From: Isoetes taiwanensis
Taxonomy: Eukaryota > Streptophyta > Lycopodiopsida > Isoetales > Isoetaceae
Length of the DNA stretch: 64,000 bases
Reading direction: 5' to 3'
Assembly: GCA_021234155.1 (NCBI GenBank)
Contig: JAJEKV010000516.1
Location: forward strand, 62,001-126,000
Shown: one piece after another, positions 45,901 to 58,835 of the stretch
Position numbering within the stretch: the stretch's first letter is position 1
Layout of the letters: each line of letters begins with the position of its first letter
The notes under the pieces: model-generated
Database searches by the model: none
Told to the model about the DNA's origin: nothing
What the model saw: only the letters and a program-made list of their open reading frames with translations
Made by a program: the position numbers and the translations under genes

Positions 45901-48900
45901 CATCGTTAACCTTGTAACTGAAAGGATGTAACATGAATGGAGCATGTAATGCTATTGACCATGTCCTCACACATAAATCTAAGTTAGGGTTTGGGATGTG
46001 TGTTTTAGATAGCATAACATTTAGAGATGGAGGCAATTTAATTGGTGGATTTGTCGATTCTATTATTTCATAGTGGAATTTGGTGTCTATTGTTTCTACC
46101 CTTCCCTAGATAATGCGACACTCCTTTTCATCTATAGACATGAATACATTCGGTGCTTTTAGTCCCACCTACAAACTCTATTACATCTACTCATTCCATC
46201 GTCCCTAGACTAATGGCGAAATTACCCGATCCACATGTTTCTAGTCCTACTCAATTTAAGATTGTCCTATTAGTTTTGGGATCAAGAAGATTTTTATGTA
46301 CCTTAAATTGCGAAGAATTTGAACCACGGTAAGCTTGCCTTCAAGTACCTCGATTTCTGAAAACCAAGGTGCTATTGCATAGAGGGTTGACCTCATGGAG
46401 GTGTCACTAAAAGGGTAAGGTAAGGGTAAAATAATACCAACTCAATTTGCAGGCATACTTTTGGAAAGACACTCTTGACATCAATCAACTAGACAGGGAT
46501 GTTTTGGATGGGAACATCACATCACAGGCTGAAAAAAATGTTTTTTGCTATATTGTGTCATTATCTACTAACACAGCCAAAGAATCTCCACATAAGTATT
46601 GAAAGAACAAATTGATTGCAATACTCACTCTGCAGCGGTTAGCAGCTTCATCTACTAATAGTTGCTTTCGTGAATGAAAAAGCTTCACTTAATGGTTTCT
46701 TCTTGCCCTAGTGTCCCTGCCCTCATTCTGGCCCTACTATCCCAGGTCAAATACTCACTAAGCGAACAGAGGTCGCTTTTGATTAAGTGATATAGCAGCA
46801 ACAGTGCAGGATGGCATGGGAATATTACATGAAAAGGTATCCTAGAAGTCAATGCAATTAGAGGGCAGTATCATTTTCCTGTCATATGAAGATCATCAGT
46901 ATAACATCATATCATTGATGTGCGTGTGAATGATAAAAGCTAATACAATAACTGGTGAAGTGGAGTTAGAACACCACAAATACCGAAGAATTCCGAAACC
47001 CTAACTCAATGCTCCATACTTGCAAAAGCAGGATATAGAAGCACAAACTTTCGTCTATGAGTTTTCTTAGCTCATACTTGCCTTGTGTCCGCAGCGGTTT
47101 CAACCTCACAAAAGGCTGCCCCAAAGTGGAATCGCATCTTTGTACTTCATTGTAACATAAGCAAAAATAAGAGTAGATGAGATTAGGAAGGAATTGAAGG
47201 AGTATCGATTTTAGGTATAAGGAGCTTGCGGGGGTTGGATTCGGTGAAATGGGGACAATTTGGGCTCAAAATCAGAGATGCGCTTACCTATTCCTACTAC
47301 TTGGCCTTAAGCTCCAGCTTTACTTCTACAAAGAAATTTATAGCGTGACTAAGGCGCTGCAAACATTTCTCTTTACCTGAGTTACCTATGTGGGAATTTT
47401 CATATAAGAAAGTTAGAGCTTAAATTAATGTACTCAATTCATAAACTCAGTTGTCCACTTACAAAAAAGTGTAAGGGACAAACTTGAAAAAAAGTACGGT
47501 CTCTCTATCCAGTCTCCCAAATTGGTTAATTTCCATGGAAAACAATATTTGCAAAACTGAATAACGAAATTTGAGCATCAAAATAGTCCAGTTCTTCAAC
47601 CTCCTCAAATGTGAGGTATAGCACTAGAAGAGCGCCAGGTTAAATACTTGGATCACATGTCTAGACATCATCAACATCCTTCCAGACCTAAGTATTGCAA
47701 AGCAATTGTCGTATTCAGATATTAAACTTCCAAAACCAACACTTAAAATCTATATTTCTCTTAAGCCTAGTAATAGTAGCCGTTAGATCACTTCCAATTT
47801 TGCCCAAGTGTTGTTGTTGCACCTGTCTTCTAGCCATGATTTTAGATACACATATATAAACATCCAGTAAATAATATAGAACAAAATAGAGCAAGAATAT
47901 GGAAGCAACTATATAGAACAAAATAGAGCAAGAATATGGAAGCAACTGGATGCATGCCTTTCTCAAAAAACCCACGATGAAGCGAGTTACACGCACCCAC
48001 ATTTGGCATACATGTCTACCGTTGTACTCATCACAAAAATGTTCAATTTATAACTGCTGTTGCAACTTGAAATTCAGTAGGTATACCTGTTTCTAGTGAC
48101 TCTAATTTCATAAATTTGGCCATTAACTTGTTTGCCACCTTCTTTTGATGAAGAAACAAAACATGTTAAATACAACATCTGTTATATAATTTGGTATCAC
48201 AACTTTGTTTTACATGTGGATAAATATTTGAAAAGCAAAAGCACAATCAACACTTCGGCCGGATCGAAATATCATTGCATTTAGTGACATAAAATCGTGC
48301 CTTTCAAAGACGATACGCACATGGCCTTTCAAAGACATCGAGCATATCTAACGCTCACATTCAAAATACATATCTATCAATATCCCTTGCAAAAAATATC
48401 TACCTAATGTTGGTTGTTTGCGAGTTGAGAATGAATGGATATGCCCTTTTCCAAACAACCTTCTCGTTTGATTGCGTTCCTCAGATACATCACATGCCTT
48501 TAGTGCAACAACACCAAGATCTTCGTGTGAAATCTTCGTCTTGGATGTGGGAAAGTAATTGCAAAGCCACTTCTCCCTCTCCATTGTCTACATAACCAAG
48601 ACATCAATTTGTTTTGACATTTAGCACACATATATACAGTGGTACAGCAATGTCAGGGTATCGCCAACATCATCTACAATGCATGAATTTTCATCCCTAT
48701 TCTTAAGTCTCTTACTGTGCTGACTGCAGCAAATAACATGAATCGTTTCCTCTACTTGTACACTTTGCATCTGAAGTACTATTGTTCTTTTTGCAATCAA
48801 CATATGGATCATTTACAATCAGGCTTCCACCTCCTATAAATGTAGCTCTCACAGCCTATCTTTTTATATATGTTAGTTTCAAATGCTGCCATCGGGTAAA

Positions 48901-49929
48901 TGAAGTATTCAATGCAGGGTTTTATATGGGAAAACAGATGCACAAAGGCAGGCTGCTTTTGAGTACTCTGAAGCATCCAAATGGCCAAAATGTGGCCTAA
49001 ACAATACTTCATTTTATCACTTACTGTATGTAATGTATCATACCTTCTAACTTACCATACTTCTGAAGCACTGCTGCCACAGGACGAAATGACTAATAGT
49101 CGCAGCTTGAACAGAACTGATAATATTCATAAAATAAATATCCATCGGATCTTCATGCCAACAAATCACTTCAGCATTTGTATATTATAGAACGAGAACA
49201 GACATATCTTTTTCTTTTTCTCCTTGCCTTTTGTTACAAAGGAAAAATTAGGGCAAATGACCATCAAAAGAGTCCTTCAAATCTGCACAGTTCAAGCTGA
49301 GGGCAGTTAGTTAGCGCAAATATCCCCAACAACAGTTCTGAGCCGGTGGTGAAGATGATCTCTAAAATTAGTTGCAGTCGTAAGAGGATCACTGGTGTTG
49401 GGTTAGTTTCTAATAATAAAGAAAGTTTTGAGGCAACCCAAGATCTTGATCGAATAGGTGGAGACGCACGATAGGGAACGATGCCCTCTGCAGCTGCATT
49501 GGCATGGCGCATCCGTCAACAAAAAATGCTTGCGAAGTATATACCTTTTCCTAACTTGTCGACTTCTTCATGGTCGAAATGGAGCAGCCCCCTGCTTTTG
49601 CGGGACCAAAGATTCTTCCCGCCAATAATTATATATGTTAGAATAGTCTACCTTCTGCCCTCGGTTCACACCCAGTTCACATGGCTTTTCTCGCGGGAAG
49701 TTGCCCATAGTCAATCTCATACGTCCTTTTTAGCCTGGCTACGAACTCAAACTAGAATCTACTAAATCCTTTCGGAGAAATGGATATATAGATTTATGCA
49801 CAGGGACAAAATGAATCCAGGCGCATCATGGATTTGGATTAGCACCATAAGGTCCGCAAAAGATCTTGCGGGGTGTTTTTCAATGGTTCAGGGTTGTTTT
49901 TTTTTTTTTTTTTAGATGATGGTCTTTTT
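42906..49929. other. Long AT-rich stretch with no recognisable gene
   Basis: About 7 kb with only short, unconserved frames. A 37-base unit is repeated in tandem at 47,879-47,948 (core GAGCAAGAATATGGAAGCAA). I saw no transposon ends or protein motifs. Some of it is probably old, unrecognisable repeat. Confidence 0.4.
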
Positions 49930-51765
49930 TTAGGAAGCACATGGGTGCCACATGCGATGCCGTTTCAGACCCAAAATTAGGGTGTTGCCTTTGTTGGACG
50001 AAGAACAGGTTTTGTTGTGCTTATCGAACTGAAACATGCGGTAGCGATAAAGAAAGAACCGATTCTGGTATTGTGCGAGTTGGAGGATTCGAGATGTTCA
50101 CGAGGCGCTGGCTCATGAGGTGTCCGGCAGGGGCAGCTTGGATGCAGGTGGGCATCCTCCAGGGGGCAGTGCATGCGTGGGCTCTCTAGATGCAGAGGCG
50201 CGTCCTGCAGAGAGTAGTACTGTGGCAGAATGTCGGTCTATGTGGGAGGGGTTCAAGCTTTCAGAGAATGTCAATTTTCCACAGCAGTTCTTTTGTGGAA
50301 TTTCCAGATCCGCTTGTGGAGCATGGGCAGTCTGATAATCGTGTGCATGGGAGTGTTGATAGGCAGCCATGGCAATTTGTGCAACCTGCACAAGTGTTTG
50401 AAGATAGAGGGCCTGGAAAACAGAAATTTGCTGGGAAAAAGCCTCTTGTGGTGAAAGAGTTATAAGAAGAGGCGGGGATGAAGAACAACCCGGTATGTTG
50501 GCGAGGCCTCGTCTGCGGATATCAATGTCATGGTCAATATGAGGAATCAATATGTGGGATGCACTTTATATTAGTGTTTGCAGATTTCTAGATCTTGAGT
50601 GTGTGTAGTGGTGTTGTGAATCGAGGGGAGAGGGTTTGAATTAGACCACTTGCACATTCAATGTGTGTTTAGAGTTGTGATGAGAACTCCGGTGAGTGTG
50701 AATTTGGCGAAGGCATACCTCGGTTGGGACACTCATATGCCTGCGGGGAGGTGTCATCATTTGTAAGGCAGCGAAGGATACTAGGCTCCATTGCTATGAG
50801 GGAATGATTGGTGCTTGTATGAAGGATCTCGAGAAGATGCATTTTTTGCCAGCACATGAAAGGAGTTACCTCGGAGCAGATTGAGAGAGGAAAGGAGTTG
50901 TATGCCTGTGTATGAAGCTAGAGATATCAAATCTGCGTGACTTTGGATAATAGAAATGATGATGAAAGCCACGACACTTTGTACTTTACCATGGGCGTAA
51001 AGCAAGTCTCACCTTCATTAGAACAAACTATGGCAATGATCTTTGAGGGGCGGAGAAATTCATTCTTAGCAGTGCATGGATTCTGCCCCTAAATTGTGCC
51101 TTCATTTCGCAGCAACGGGTGGAAGCTGCATGGAGGGTCACCTTGGATCCTAACCACGCGACACTTTATAATGTAAGGTCCGTCATCTTTGGTACACCCC
51201 CAAGAATTATGCCAGTTGAGAAGATAGAAAAGAGGAGAAAGAGATTCTGGGATGTTGATGGAAATCCCAATGGGGAAGATGGGGAGGAGATAGAGGGCCT
51301 TGAGAGCCCCATGACAAGGCAAACCAATGCGCTGAGCTTGTTGCAGCCCTACAGACACTCCATCGCAGCCGTGGCCAGATTTCATTCAACTTCACATGGA
51401 AGATGAATCTCTTGTTGTCAATTAGCTAGTGAGCTCTCGTTGTATAGTTTGTATGTTGACTTGTACATATGCTTCGTTTTGTAGGCGTTGTGAGTATTGT
51501 AGATGTAGTGGAGGAGCCCTCTGAAGATGTTGCTGATGCGAATGGGCTCTTTCATCGTGTTGTGAACTTGGACAGCGATTCTGATGCAGAACCAGTCGGA
51601 GACATTCATGCTTGCTATTTGCACCCAGCTATTGGTGAGGGATCCGAGTGCTTCCCGTTAAAAGAGTTTATGCGACATCAAAGAATGCAAGATGCCTTGG
51701 GTGTCTTGAAATGGAGGACACGAAAATATCTCTCAGGCAGCGTAGATGCTTCCGTGGTCATATGA
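49930..51765 (+). CDS. Gene-like locus of unknown family, frame-broken
   Basis: Successive plus-strand frames each look coding. Pieces in order: FVGRRTGFVVLIELKHAVAI (about 49,985); MWEGFKLSENVNFPQQFF (about 50,240), then VEFPDPLVEHGQSDNRVHG in the next frame; KDLEKMHFLPAHERSYLG (about 50,820); ESHDTLYFTMGVKQVSPSLE (about 50,965-51,025); VEAAWRVTLDPNHATLYNVR, then RIMPVEKIEKRRKRFWDVDG (51,119-51,260). After a probable intron (acceptor TTTTGTAG before 51,485) come VVDVVEEPSEDVADAN-like text and FPLKEFMRHQRMQDALGVLK, with a stop after 51,762. The density of charged and hydrophobic alternation and the single-base frame switches match the disrupted but recognisable genes nearby. I do not recognise a domain. 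Confidence 0.4.
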
Positions 51766-52287
51766 ATCTGCTAAGAGGCATACTTATTCGGCATATTAAT
51801 GCCATTAGTCGACTGCCACGGCAACATTGAGGCACTATGAAGGCATAAACATTATGTGCGGATGTGGATGGAGGTTGCAAAGCGACTTAGACTTGTGGTG
51901 AAGAACTTCGTTGCAGCTACTTTGCTCCTCGGTTGGTTTGTACATCACACTCTTCTCCTCATTGTGTGCTCTTTGTGTGTGAGGATTTTGTGGCCTTTTG
52001 CCTTGTACAGCACGCTTTTCTGTTGTTTATGTTCTGTTGTTTATGTTGTTCTGTTGTTTTGTGTGCCCCATGGGAGGTGCACGATTCATGTGACCTTTGT
52101 CTTCACAATGTGAATATAGTGCACAGCTATTGCTTTGTATTTTCCAGTGCGGTGTATTATACGCTTCATACTTGGTATTTTTCAATGGTTTCGTGGAACT
52201 TTTAATTGCTGATCAATGGTTTCTCCATGTATGGTATCTTGCACACTTTTGACAATTGTCGAATTGCCAAATTAGACCGACGGAGCT

Positions 52288-53730
52288 ATGGAACCCCCTC
52301 ACGTACTTCTGTTCCCCTTCCCACTCCATAGCCATATCAATTCTTTGCTTCAATTAGGCCGGATTCTAGGATCTCAAGGATGCGTTGTCACTTTTGTTTT
52401 ACCCAAGAAAGAGCTAAAAAGGATGGGGGCAGATGCAGGGATCCAGTTTATGGGCGTAACGGATCCTCTATCACATGATGGCGAGGCTGTGGCAGGTTGC
52501 AAAGGTGTCGATGGCGTGTTACAGATCACAGAGACCATGATGCAGATGCGTGCTCCTTTTGAAGAGATGCTAGAGTCCATAATGAAAGGTGATGCCCCTG
52601 CTTCGTATGTTGTCTCTGATTTGCTTGTGGTCTGGATGCGAACTGTGGCCGATAAATTCAAGCTTCCAAATGCCAAGTTCTGGCCAGGCTCTGCAGCAGC
52701 TCTGCTCTTTAATTGGCGCCTTCCCCAAATCTCTAAGCATGTCCATCTGCCTATAACTGCTGGTACTGTTTTTTTTTTTTTTTTTTTTTTTTTTCCAGTC
52801 TTCAAGTTAACTTTATTGTTTTTTTTTTGTTCCTGGTTGTAGATGATATGAGCAGGAATAAAATCCCAGTACATACAAAAGGCATTCTTCCACTTCTCCT
52901 AGAGGACATTCCTTACACTTTCCATGGTCCACCTCCCTTCCCATCTTACTTTGAAGAAATTTACACAATTACCTTGGAAGCCTTTAAATCAGACTGGTTT
53001 TTTGTGAATACTTTTGAAGAACTGGAAAAGGATGTGCTGATTTCCTTCCAGACAGAAGTGAATAACCTGTTTCCAATTGGTCCTCTATTAGCAACTCAAG
53101 ATACACCATCAATGTATGAAGAAGAAGCAAGGGAATGCTTAGACTGGTTAGAAGACAAAGCTGATTATTCTGTTCTTTATGTGGCATTTGGAACAGTTGC
53201 AGAACTGTCCAAGCGAGAAGTTGATAAATTAGCAAGAGAGCTAGAATTGAGCAAGCAGCCGTTTATATGGGCATTAGGACCAAATATAACCAAGTTATTG
53301 CCACAAAAAAACTAGGGAAAATTTAAGGGAGCGGGGAATGGTGGTAGAGTGGGCTCCTCAGCAGCAGGTGCTAAAGCACAGGACTATAGGGGGCTTTTTA
53401 ACACACTGTGGATGGAACTCGCTTTTAGAAGGTATAGGTGCAGGGGTTCCAATGTTGGGATGGCCCTTTTTGTATGATCAAAATTTAAATTGCAAATACA
53501 TGGTGGATGAATGGGGTATAGGGATCAAGGTTGGAATGGGAAGCGAGAGAGTTGAGGTGGGGAAGATACGACGGGGGATGGAAATTGTTAGTGGAGGAGG
53601 AAGGAAAGCAAATGAGAGAGAGCCCCTAGCACTCAAGAAGGTTGCCATGTGTAGAGCTAATGGATCTTCCTTGGACCATCTCCTAAATGTGTTTGTTAAG
53701 ACCCATGGAAAAGTTCTTAAGTCTAACTGA
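52288..53730 (+). CDS. UDP-glycosyltransferase (family 1, PSPG box)
   Basis: This transfers a sugar from a UDP donor to a small acceptor in the cytosol. Exon 1 (52,288-52,762) starts MEPPHVLLFPFPLHSHIN. His16 is the expected catalytic base, and Asp111 in YVVSDLLVVW its partner. The intron 52,763-52,842 carries T26 and ends TTGTAG; joining gives ITADDMSRNKIP. Exon 2 (52,843-53,730) has FFVNTFEELE, then CLDWLEDKADYSVLYVAFGT. The PSPG signature runs from WAPQQQVLKHRTIGGFLTHC through CGWNSLLEG to FLYDQN (about 53,350-53,480). One base too many in an A-run at about 53,306-53,312 breaks the frame before the PSPG box; otherwise the protein is complete at about 450 residues. The acceptor cannot be predicted. 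The family is certain; subfamily is not. Confidence 0.92.
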
Positions 53731-55084
53731 TCTGATAACCTTTCTTGGTTGGTTTCCTGTATGCACACATTCAACCTTATAAGAACACAAATATGGTCTC
53801 TAGAATGCTTTAGACTAGGCGATTTCTATAAATCTATTAGATTTATTGGCATTGTCAATACACCAATTCGAACCTCTTCTCTGTTCTTTGTGTCCTCTAA
53901 TGGGAAATTCAGATAAATGTTTACTTATTACCAAATGTTTTGCATTTCTTCACGAGCTTTCCTGTTCACTTTGTCACTAAGATTGCAGGTGCAATTTTAT
54001 GCCCAGAATATATTTTCAATGCAACTCCTGCCAACAAATACCAAAGGAGTAATACTTTGTTGAGGGAAAACTTACTAAATGTCCAAGAGGCACGTTGATC
54101 CGAGCCAAAAAAAAAAAAAAATGCTTGCTCATATCAATGCGATGCTCCTTTCAGCAATCATTCTTTCGAAGCTAACTTCGACCAATGAAGGCGTGTTAAT
54201 TGCCCACATGTCTTGATGTTCTTTTTCAATCCCTGTATATATGATTGCAGACCTGCATCCGTATAAAACAGAATGAAATGGACATTCAAAATAATCATTA
54301 TTACGCATTCCGTATAAGCATAAACAATGGCAGAAGCAAAAGAGCCTTGCTGGCATAAGAAAGTAAGGCTGCCACTTACTGGCAGAACAGTAGTAAGGCT
54401 GCCACTTACTGGCAGAAGCAAAAGAGCCAATGTACGAATCTGCAGAGATTGGTTTTGTTCATACTCAATTTACATATAATTGCATTTATAATAGCTGCTG
54501 ACTACTTATTTTTCCTAAGGTTGTAGACCACTTGGTATTGCAATCTAAAGTAAAATGTTTGACTACCTCATGTTGAACGAAGCAAAAGCAAAAGCAGGTA
54601 TGAACTGTATGAACTTGGCCAGCATGCAGCTCGTTACCTTGCAGATCAGGATTGGGTGCTTTGCTTTGGTGCCTAGCGTTTGCCATACCATCTTTTATAA
54701 ATATACACACATACAAATCCAGTGTTGCATTGTTTGCAAGATTGAAACAAATGATGCATTCTCCATATTGTTAGATTCTGGTCTTGGAGACTGGAAGGTT
54801 CAGGATTTTATTCCAATAGGATGAACGAAGGCAGGCACTGATTATTATAGTGTACAAGGTTCACATTTCAGGAATATATTATGCTGGACTCAGATAAGAA
54901 AGTTAACTAGTGCATAGCAGACATTGCCATACACCATTTAAATGGCGAGATGCTATAAGAATCTTTCCACCTATATGAGTATATTCATCGACATATGTAG
55001 TCCGGCTGCCAGGAAGCATTTGAGGGGTCATATGAGGCCAAGATGTGGATTTAATTCCATACAATTCAATCTCATGAGTGAGAC
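53731..55084. other. Intergenic; contains repeated hairpin units
   Basis: No gene recognised. At 54,362-54,387 and 54,391-54,416 a 26-base unit is repeated exactly, and each contains the hairpin CTGCCACTTACTGGCAG. The phrase GGCAGAAGCAAAAGAGCC flanks the pair on both sides (about 54,329 and 54,411). Confidence 0.6.
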
Positions 55085-55240
55085 TAAAGGGCGTATAAAC
55101 ATTGAGGAATGGAATAAGCAAGTGCAAGAAGGAAGGCTAGTACACTTGCATTCTCAGGCTATTGATGCCCTGAAGAAGGCTGTCGAATTGTTCCAAAACC
55201 CAACATTTCCTTGTGCATTTATTGCAGGTGATGTGGTATG
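55085..55240 (+). pseudogene. Isolated coding-like exon, family unknown
   Basis: The frame reads TKGRINIEEWNKQVQEGRLV, then HLHSQAIDALKKAVELFQNP and TFPCAFIAGDVV, followed by a possible donor. It has the look of a conserved helical region. No neighbouring exon in the same orientation could be joined, and I cannot name the family. Confidence 0.25.
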
Positions 55241-55974
55241 TCACTCTCCATTTCGTTCTTGTTATTAAAAGAATTTCTGTTCACCCAGATGAGGACTCCA
55301 AGTTTGCAAACTTGGAGCTCAAACTTGGAACTTCTGATGAAGTTAGATTTTGAGCATGAACCTTAAACCTGAATCCATGTTCTCATGCTGGACAGAGAAT
55401 TTGTGTCCTCACAGGCGTGGGGGTTCTCTGCTCTCTCTAAGGATGACTGAAATATCTGTCTGGCTGCCCTTCTTTTCAACGTTAGTGGACCAAAAGTCAT
55501 GATTTGAAATTTTTGGTTCCACACATGGTGGAAGGGAAAAAGTATAACTTGTCTTCTGCATCTTTTCTATTTTTTAGTACTGATTTGGGTCATATTGGAG
55601 ATTGAGCATGCTGCATGGAAACAAATTTTGGTTTCAGATAGATGCAAACTCATAAATATATATGGCATAACATTGGTCGCAGCTTCACCTGAGTGATCCA
55701 TACTGGGATGTTAAATGTAGCTGCCAAGTTATTCTATAGTCAAGGTTTAGATCTTATAGAAGCTTGGTATCATAACACGCTGACAAAAAAGGGTACAGTT
55801 TTTTCACAAGAAAAATATGCAATTGACTCCACTTCTTTGTGTAGACAACTGCTACTTTATTTTGTTGTTCTTATGATAGAGTAAATGGAACAGGTGATTC
55901 TGGATCTACTTAGTTGGCTGAGGAATTCTACTGAAGTGGGCTGGGAAATCATATAAGAAACGTAAAGAAGAAAG

Positions 55975-56304
55975 TCAAAACGTAAAGAAGAAAGAATGGA
56001 GGATCATTTGATTTCTTCTTGCTATCAATAAGAGACTTTAGATTACAATCCATGAGCTCTAGAACCAAGCAATGTTTGTCATCATTTTTTGCATGGCCAA
56101 GCACTTGCACAATATGTGACAATCAGTAGAAAGAAAATTATCTACTGCATTCTTTTCTTTCCAGAAGACATCTTCATATTCAAACTCTTTGATGACAACC
56201 AATAAGCCACACGATTCTGCCTTATAAACCTTTCCAAAACTTCCTTTTCCCAATAAATCACGATTCATATTTTGTATTTCCCTAGAGGTGGTACAGTCAC
56301 ACAC
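55975..56304 (-). pseudogene. Protein kinase N-lobe fragment
   Basis: This is a fragment of a serine/threonine or receptor-like kinase. On the minus strand it reads NRDLLGKGSFGKVYKAES, with the glycine-rich loop GKGSFG, then VVIKEFEYED with the ATP-binding lysine. After a frame change near 56,115 it continues IVQVLGHAKNDDKHCLVLEL and MDCNLKSLIDSKKK. No catalytic loop (HRD) or DFG follows before 55,900, where AT-rich sequence and a 21-base tandem (core AAACGTAAAGAAGAAAG, 55,958-56,000) begin. It is therefore truncated and unlikely to be active. Confidence 0.8.
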
Positions 56305-56885
56305 AGCTTGCTAATCTCTGGCCAGCTAATCTTTGCTCAAGTATTTAAGTAACTTGGAAATTTTCTGGAATACTTAACCTGGTTCTAGATACAGAATATT
56401 TGAAGCAAGAAAACCTACCTAATGCAGGCCAATGAAGATGTCTTGCACGTCCATCAAACTATTCTGTATTGAAGATTTCCATCACTACATCCATATTACA
56501 TGTACATTATACATCATAAGCTTATGCTGAAGGTACCCTATACAATTACAAAAATGAAAAGTTAAAGAGATCCATCCTTTTTATTGCAATTTCAACTATA
56601 TAGAGAGCATATTCCTCTCAGAATATAGTTGCATATTATATTTATATTTGATCTGGAGGTTGATAGTATGCATGTAGCAGCAGTTTGACATGGCAGGAAC
56701 TGACCAGAATTACAGCAAGGACCATGATCATAATGAGCACTACAATTTTGGGTCACAAAACAAGAACTCAATATTGAAATCAAGATTAAATGATGACAAT
56801 CCATAAACTAAGAACTTCAAAATATGTTTTATAAAGAAGTAGATGTTCACAAAATTGTTAACTCAGTGCTCAAATCATGGACGAG
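56305..56885. other. Intergenic, AT-rich
   Basis: Nothing recognisable. It separates the kinase fragment from the 3' end of the trihelix-like gene on the same strand. Confidence 0.5.
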
Positions 56886-57884
56886 TTAAATCTTCTTCAC
56901 TAGTTCTGCAATAGTTGCCTGCAAGTTGTTTATGGCTTCAACTCTTTTTCCTTCCCAAATTGCCATTTGTTGAAGGAGTTCCTGCCGCCCTTTTTCCATC
57001 ACCTGCACCTGCACCAGTGCATTTTTTTTGTCTCCAACACTTTTCTTGTTGTTCACATTTGGCTTCTCGTCAACCTGCTGGACATCTGCATCATCAATTG
57101 TCTCAGAGATAGCTGCACCATGTACTGCTTTGCAAACATTTGCTCTACTTCCAATGTACTCATCGATTAACATATACCATTGAGATCCATCAGCCCTATC
57201 ATTGCCTGAGACATTATTGTGTGCTTTTACTTCCTTGTACTCATTATATAAAGCTTTCCACTTCTTCCTGCATGCTTCATGGTCCTTATCAAAGTCCGAG
57301 ACGCGCCCGATATAAGCTTTCTCCAAACAGAAACCCAGAGATTCACACCTTGCTTGGGTGGTTTTGAGAATTCATCGTGCATTTTGCCTCGAATATGGAT
57401 CAAGGAAAGCGGTCCACTTATCTTCCCATCTTGCATACTTCCCAGCAGCATCTACCTTGTCCTTTTCTCCCTTTATTGGCCTCTTATTGACTGATCGTCT
57501 ACTTTATCCTTGTCTCCTTTTGAAGTTCTTTTGCCACGAGGTATCTTTTCAGCGTTTGCTAATGGCGTTGTCTCTTGGGCTGAGGCTTAGTCTCTATTAA
57601 ACTTGCGCAGTCAAATCTATTAGACATGCAGGCGCAGAATAAGGTGGGGTAGAAGAGTATGGCGCATGGTTTACAAAATGTGGCAATGGCATGGTGTTAT
57701 TGCCATGAATCTGATAGAAAGGTAAATTGGAGGTAGGAAATGGGAATGCTGGTGGTTGTGGAAGTGCAGAACGTCGGCATGGTATTTTTTGTGGATATGG
57801 CGGGTTGTTTTGAGCGTGCAGCTCATTGTCTTGCTGGACATCAATTTCTTGTGTGCAATGCACAATCTCAGGTTGTGAATCCAT
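56886..57884 (-). CDS. Trihelix/Myb-SANT-like DNA-binding protein, frames interrupted
   Basis: The start at 57,884 (MDSQPEIVHCTQEIDVQQ) lies directly after a good acceptor (TTATTTGATGCAG), so an upstream leader exon is likely. A proline-rich N-terminus follows, then basic patches that could be nuclear signals (KPQPKRQR; PRGKRTSKGDKDK). The DNA-binding region is seen in pieces: ARWEDKWTAFLD, then MHDEFSKPPKQGVNLW in another frame, then SDFDKDHEACRKKWKALYNE and YKEVKAHN with DGSQWYMLIDEYIG. This is the pattern of Myb/SANT-like trihelix domains. The C-terminus is a probable coiled coil (KGRQELLQQMAIWEGKRVEA, ending AELVKKI). At least three to four frame changes occur in 1 kb. The family call rests on the W-spaced helices and the C-terminal coiled coil. 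Confidence 0.65.
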
Positions 57885-58835
57885 CTGCATCAAATAAGAA
57901 CGTAGATGTATATAATCTGAAAGATTATGTACAGAATAATGCAATTTCTGAGAAGCTATCACATGAACTCAAGAATTTATAGTCTGGATTCAGAGAATTA
58001 AAAGCTTGAAGTTCTAAAAAAAAGGAGAAGAATAGCCATAATATATCTGGAGCAATTGCAATCATGAACCAGAAAGCAAATACTGGATTTATAATCCAGC
58101 TTCAGAAGCTTGGGCTTAAAAGGAATGGTGTATTAAAAACTGATATTTAATGAAGTTTTAACGAAACTTGACACTAAAATCAACAAATAAAACAGCATGG
58201 GAAAGGTACCTGGAGTCCTTGATGCCTTGAAGAATTGTCAGGTCAGGTGCTGGCGACAGTCAGGTGCTGGCGCCAAAAGAATTGTTGTTTTGTGGTTGGC
58301 GCCAAGATCCTCTTCGACGTGTCGAGATAATAATAAACGGCAATTACATTGCGAGCCACATCCCGATAGTTAGCGGGCAAGCGGAGCATTACCGTTGGCA
58401 AGAGGAGAAGAATTGCCGGGCTCCAATCGAATCATGTGGGGAGGCAATTTTTATGACGTGTAAGCTTATAATTCGAAAACCCCTAACTGCCAGCTCTTAA
58501 AGGCCATTAGTGGAATCTGGGCCTGAGTTACTAATTGAAATAGCAAATTCTGCCAAAACTTTTCGCAAACTTGTGGCTTTTGAAGTAATTTTAGAAAATC
58601 TGAGAACGTTTAGATTTTTTTATTTCTAACGATGCTAAAAACTGTACTAAGTTAAAAAGACCGCCTTGATTGAACATCATAGACACCATAACCTTGGAAC
58701 TAAAGACCATTTCAGTCATAGTGATCAGAAGGTGATGCTTTTTCATTGAAGAATGCTTCTATAATCAGCAGAAGGTATCAACACCGCGAGTGATATTGTT
58801 ATTTCCATTGTATGTGTAACCTCATCCTTAAAACT
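57885..58835. other. Intergenic between the trihelix-like gene and the anthranilate synthase gene
   Basis: Both genes are on the minus strand. The stretch should hold the promoter and leader of the trihelix-like gene. A short repeat, CAGGTGCTGGCG, occurs twice at about 58,244 and 58,260. Confidence 0.4.

Noticed and set aside
50113-50550. Minus-strand 145-codon ORF
   Set aside because: It overlaps plus-strand frames that look more like protein and join to downstream segments. Its composition is His/Pro/Ala-rich without motifs.
52374-52874. Minus-strand 166-codon ORF
   Set aside because: It is the antisense shadow of the UGT first exon and its T-rich intron.
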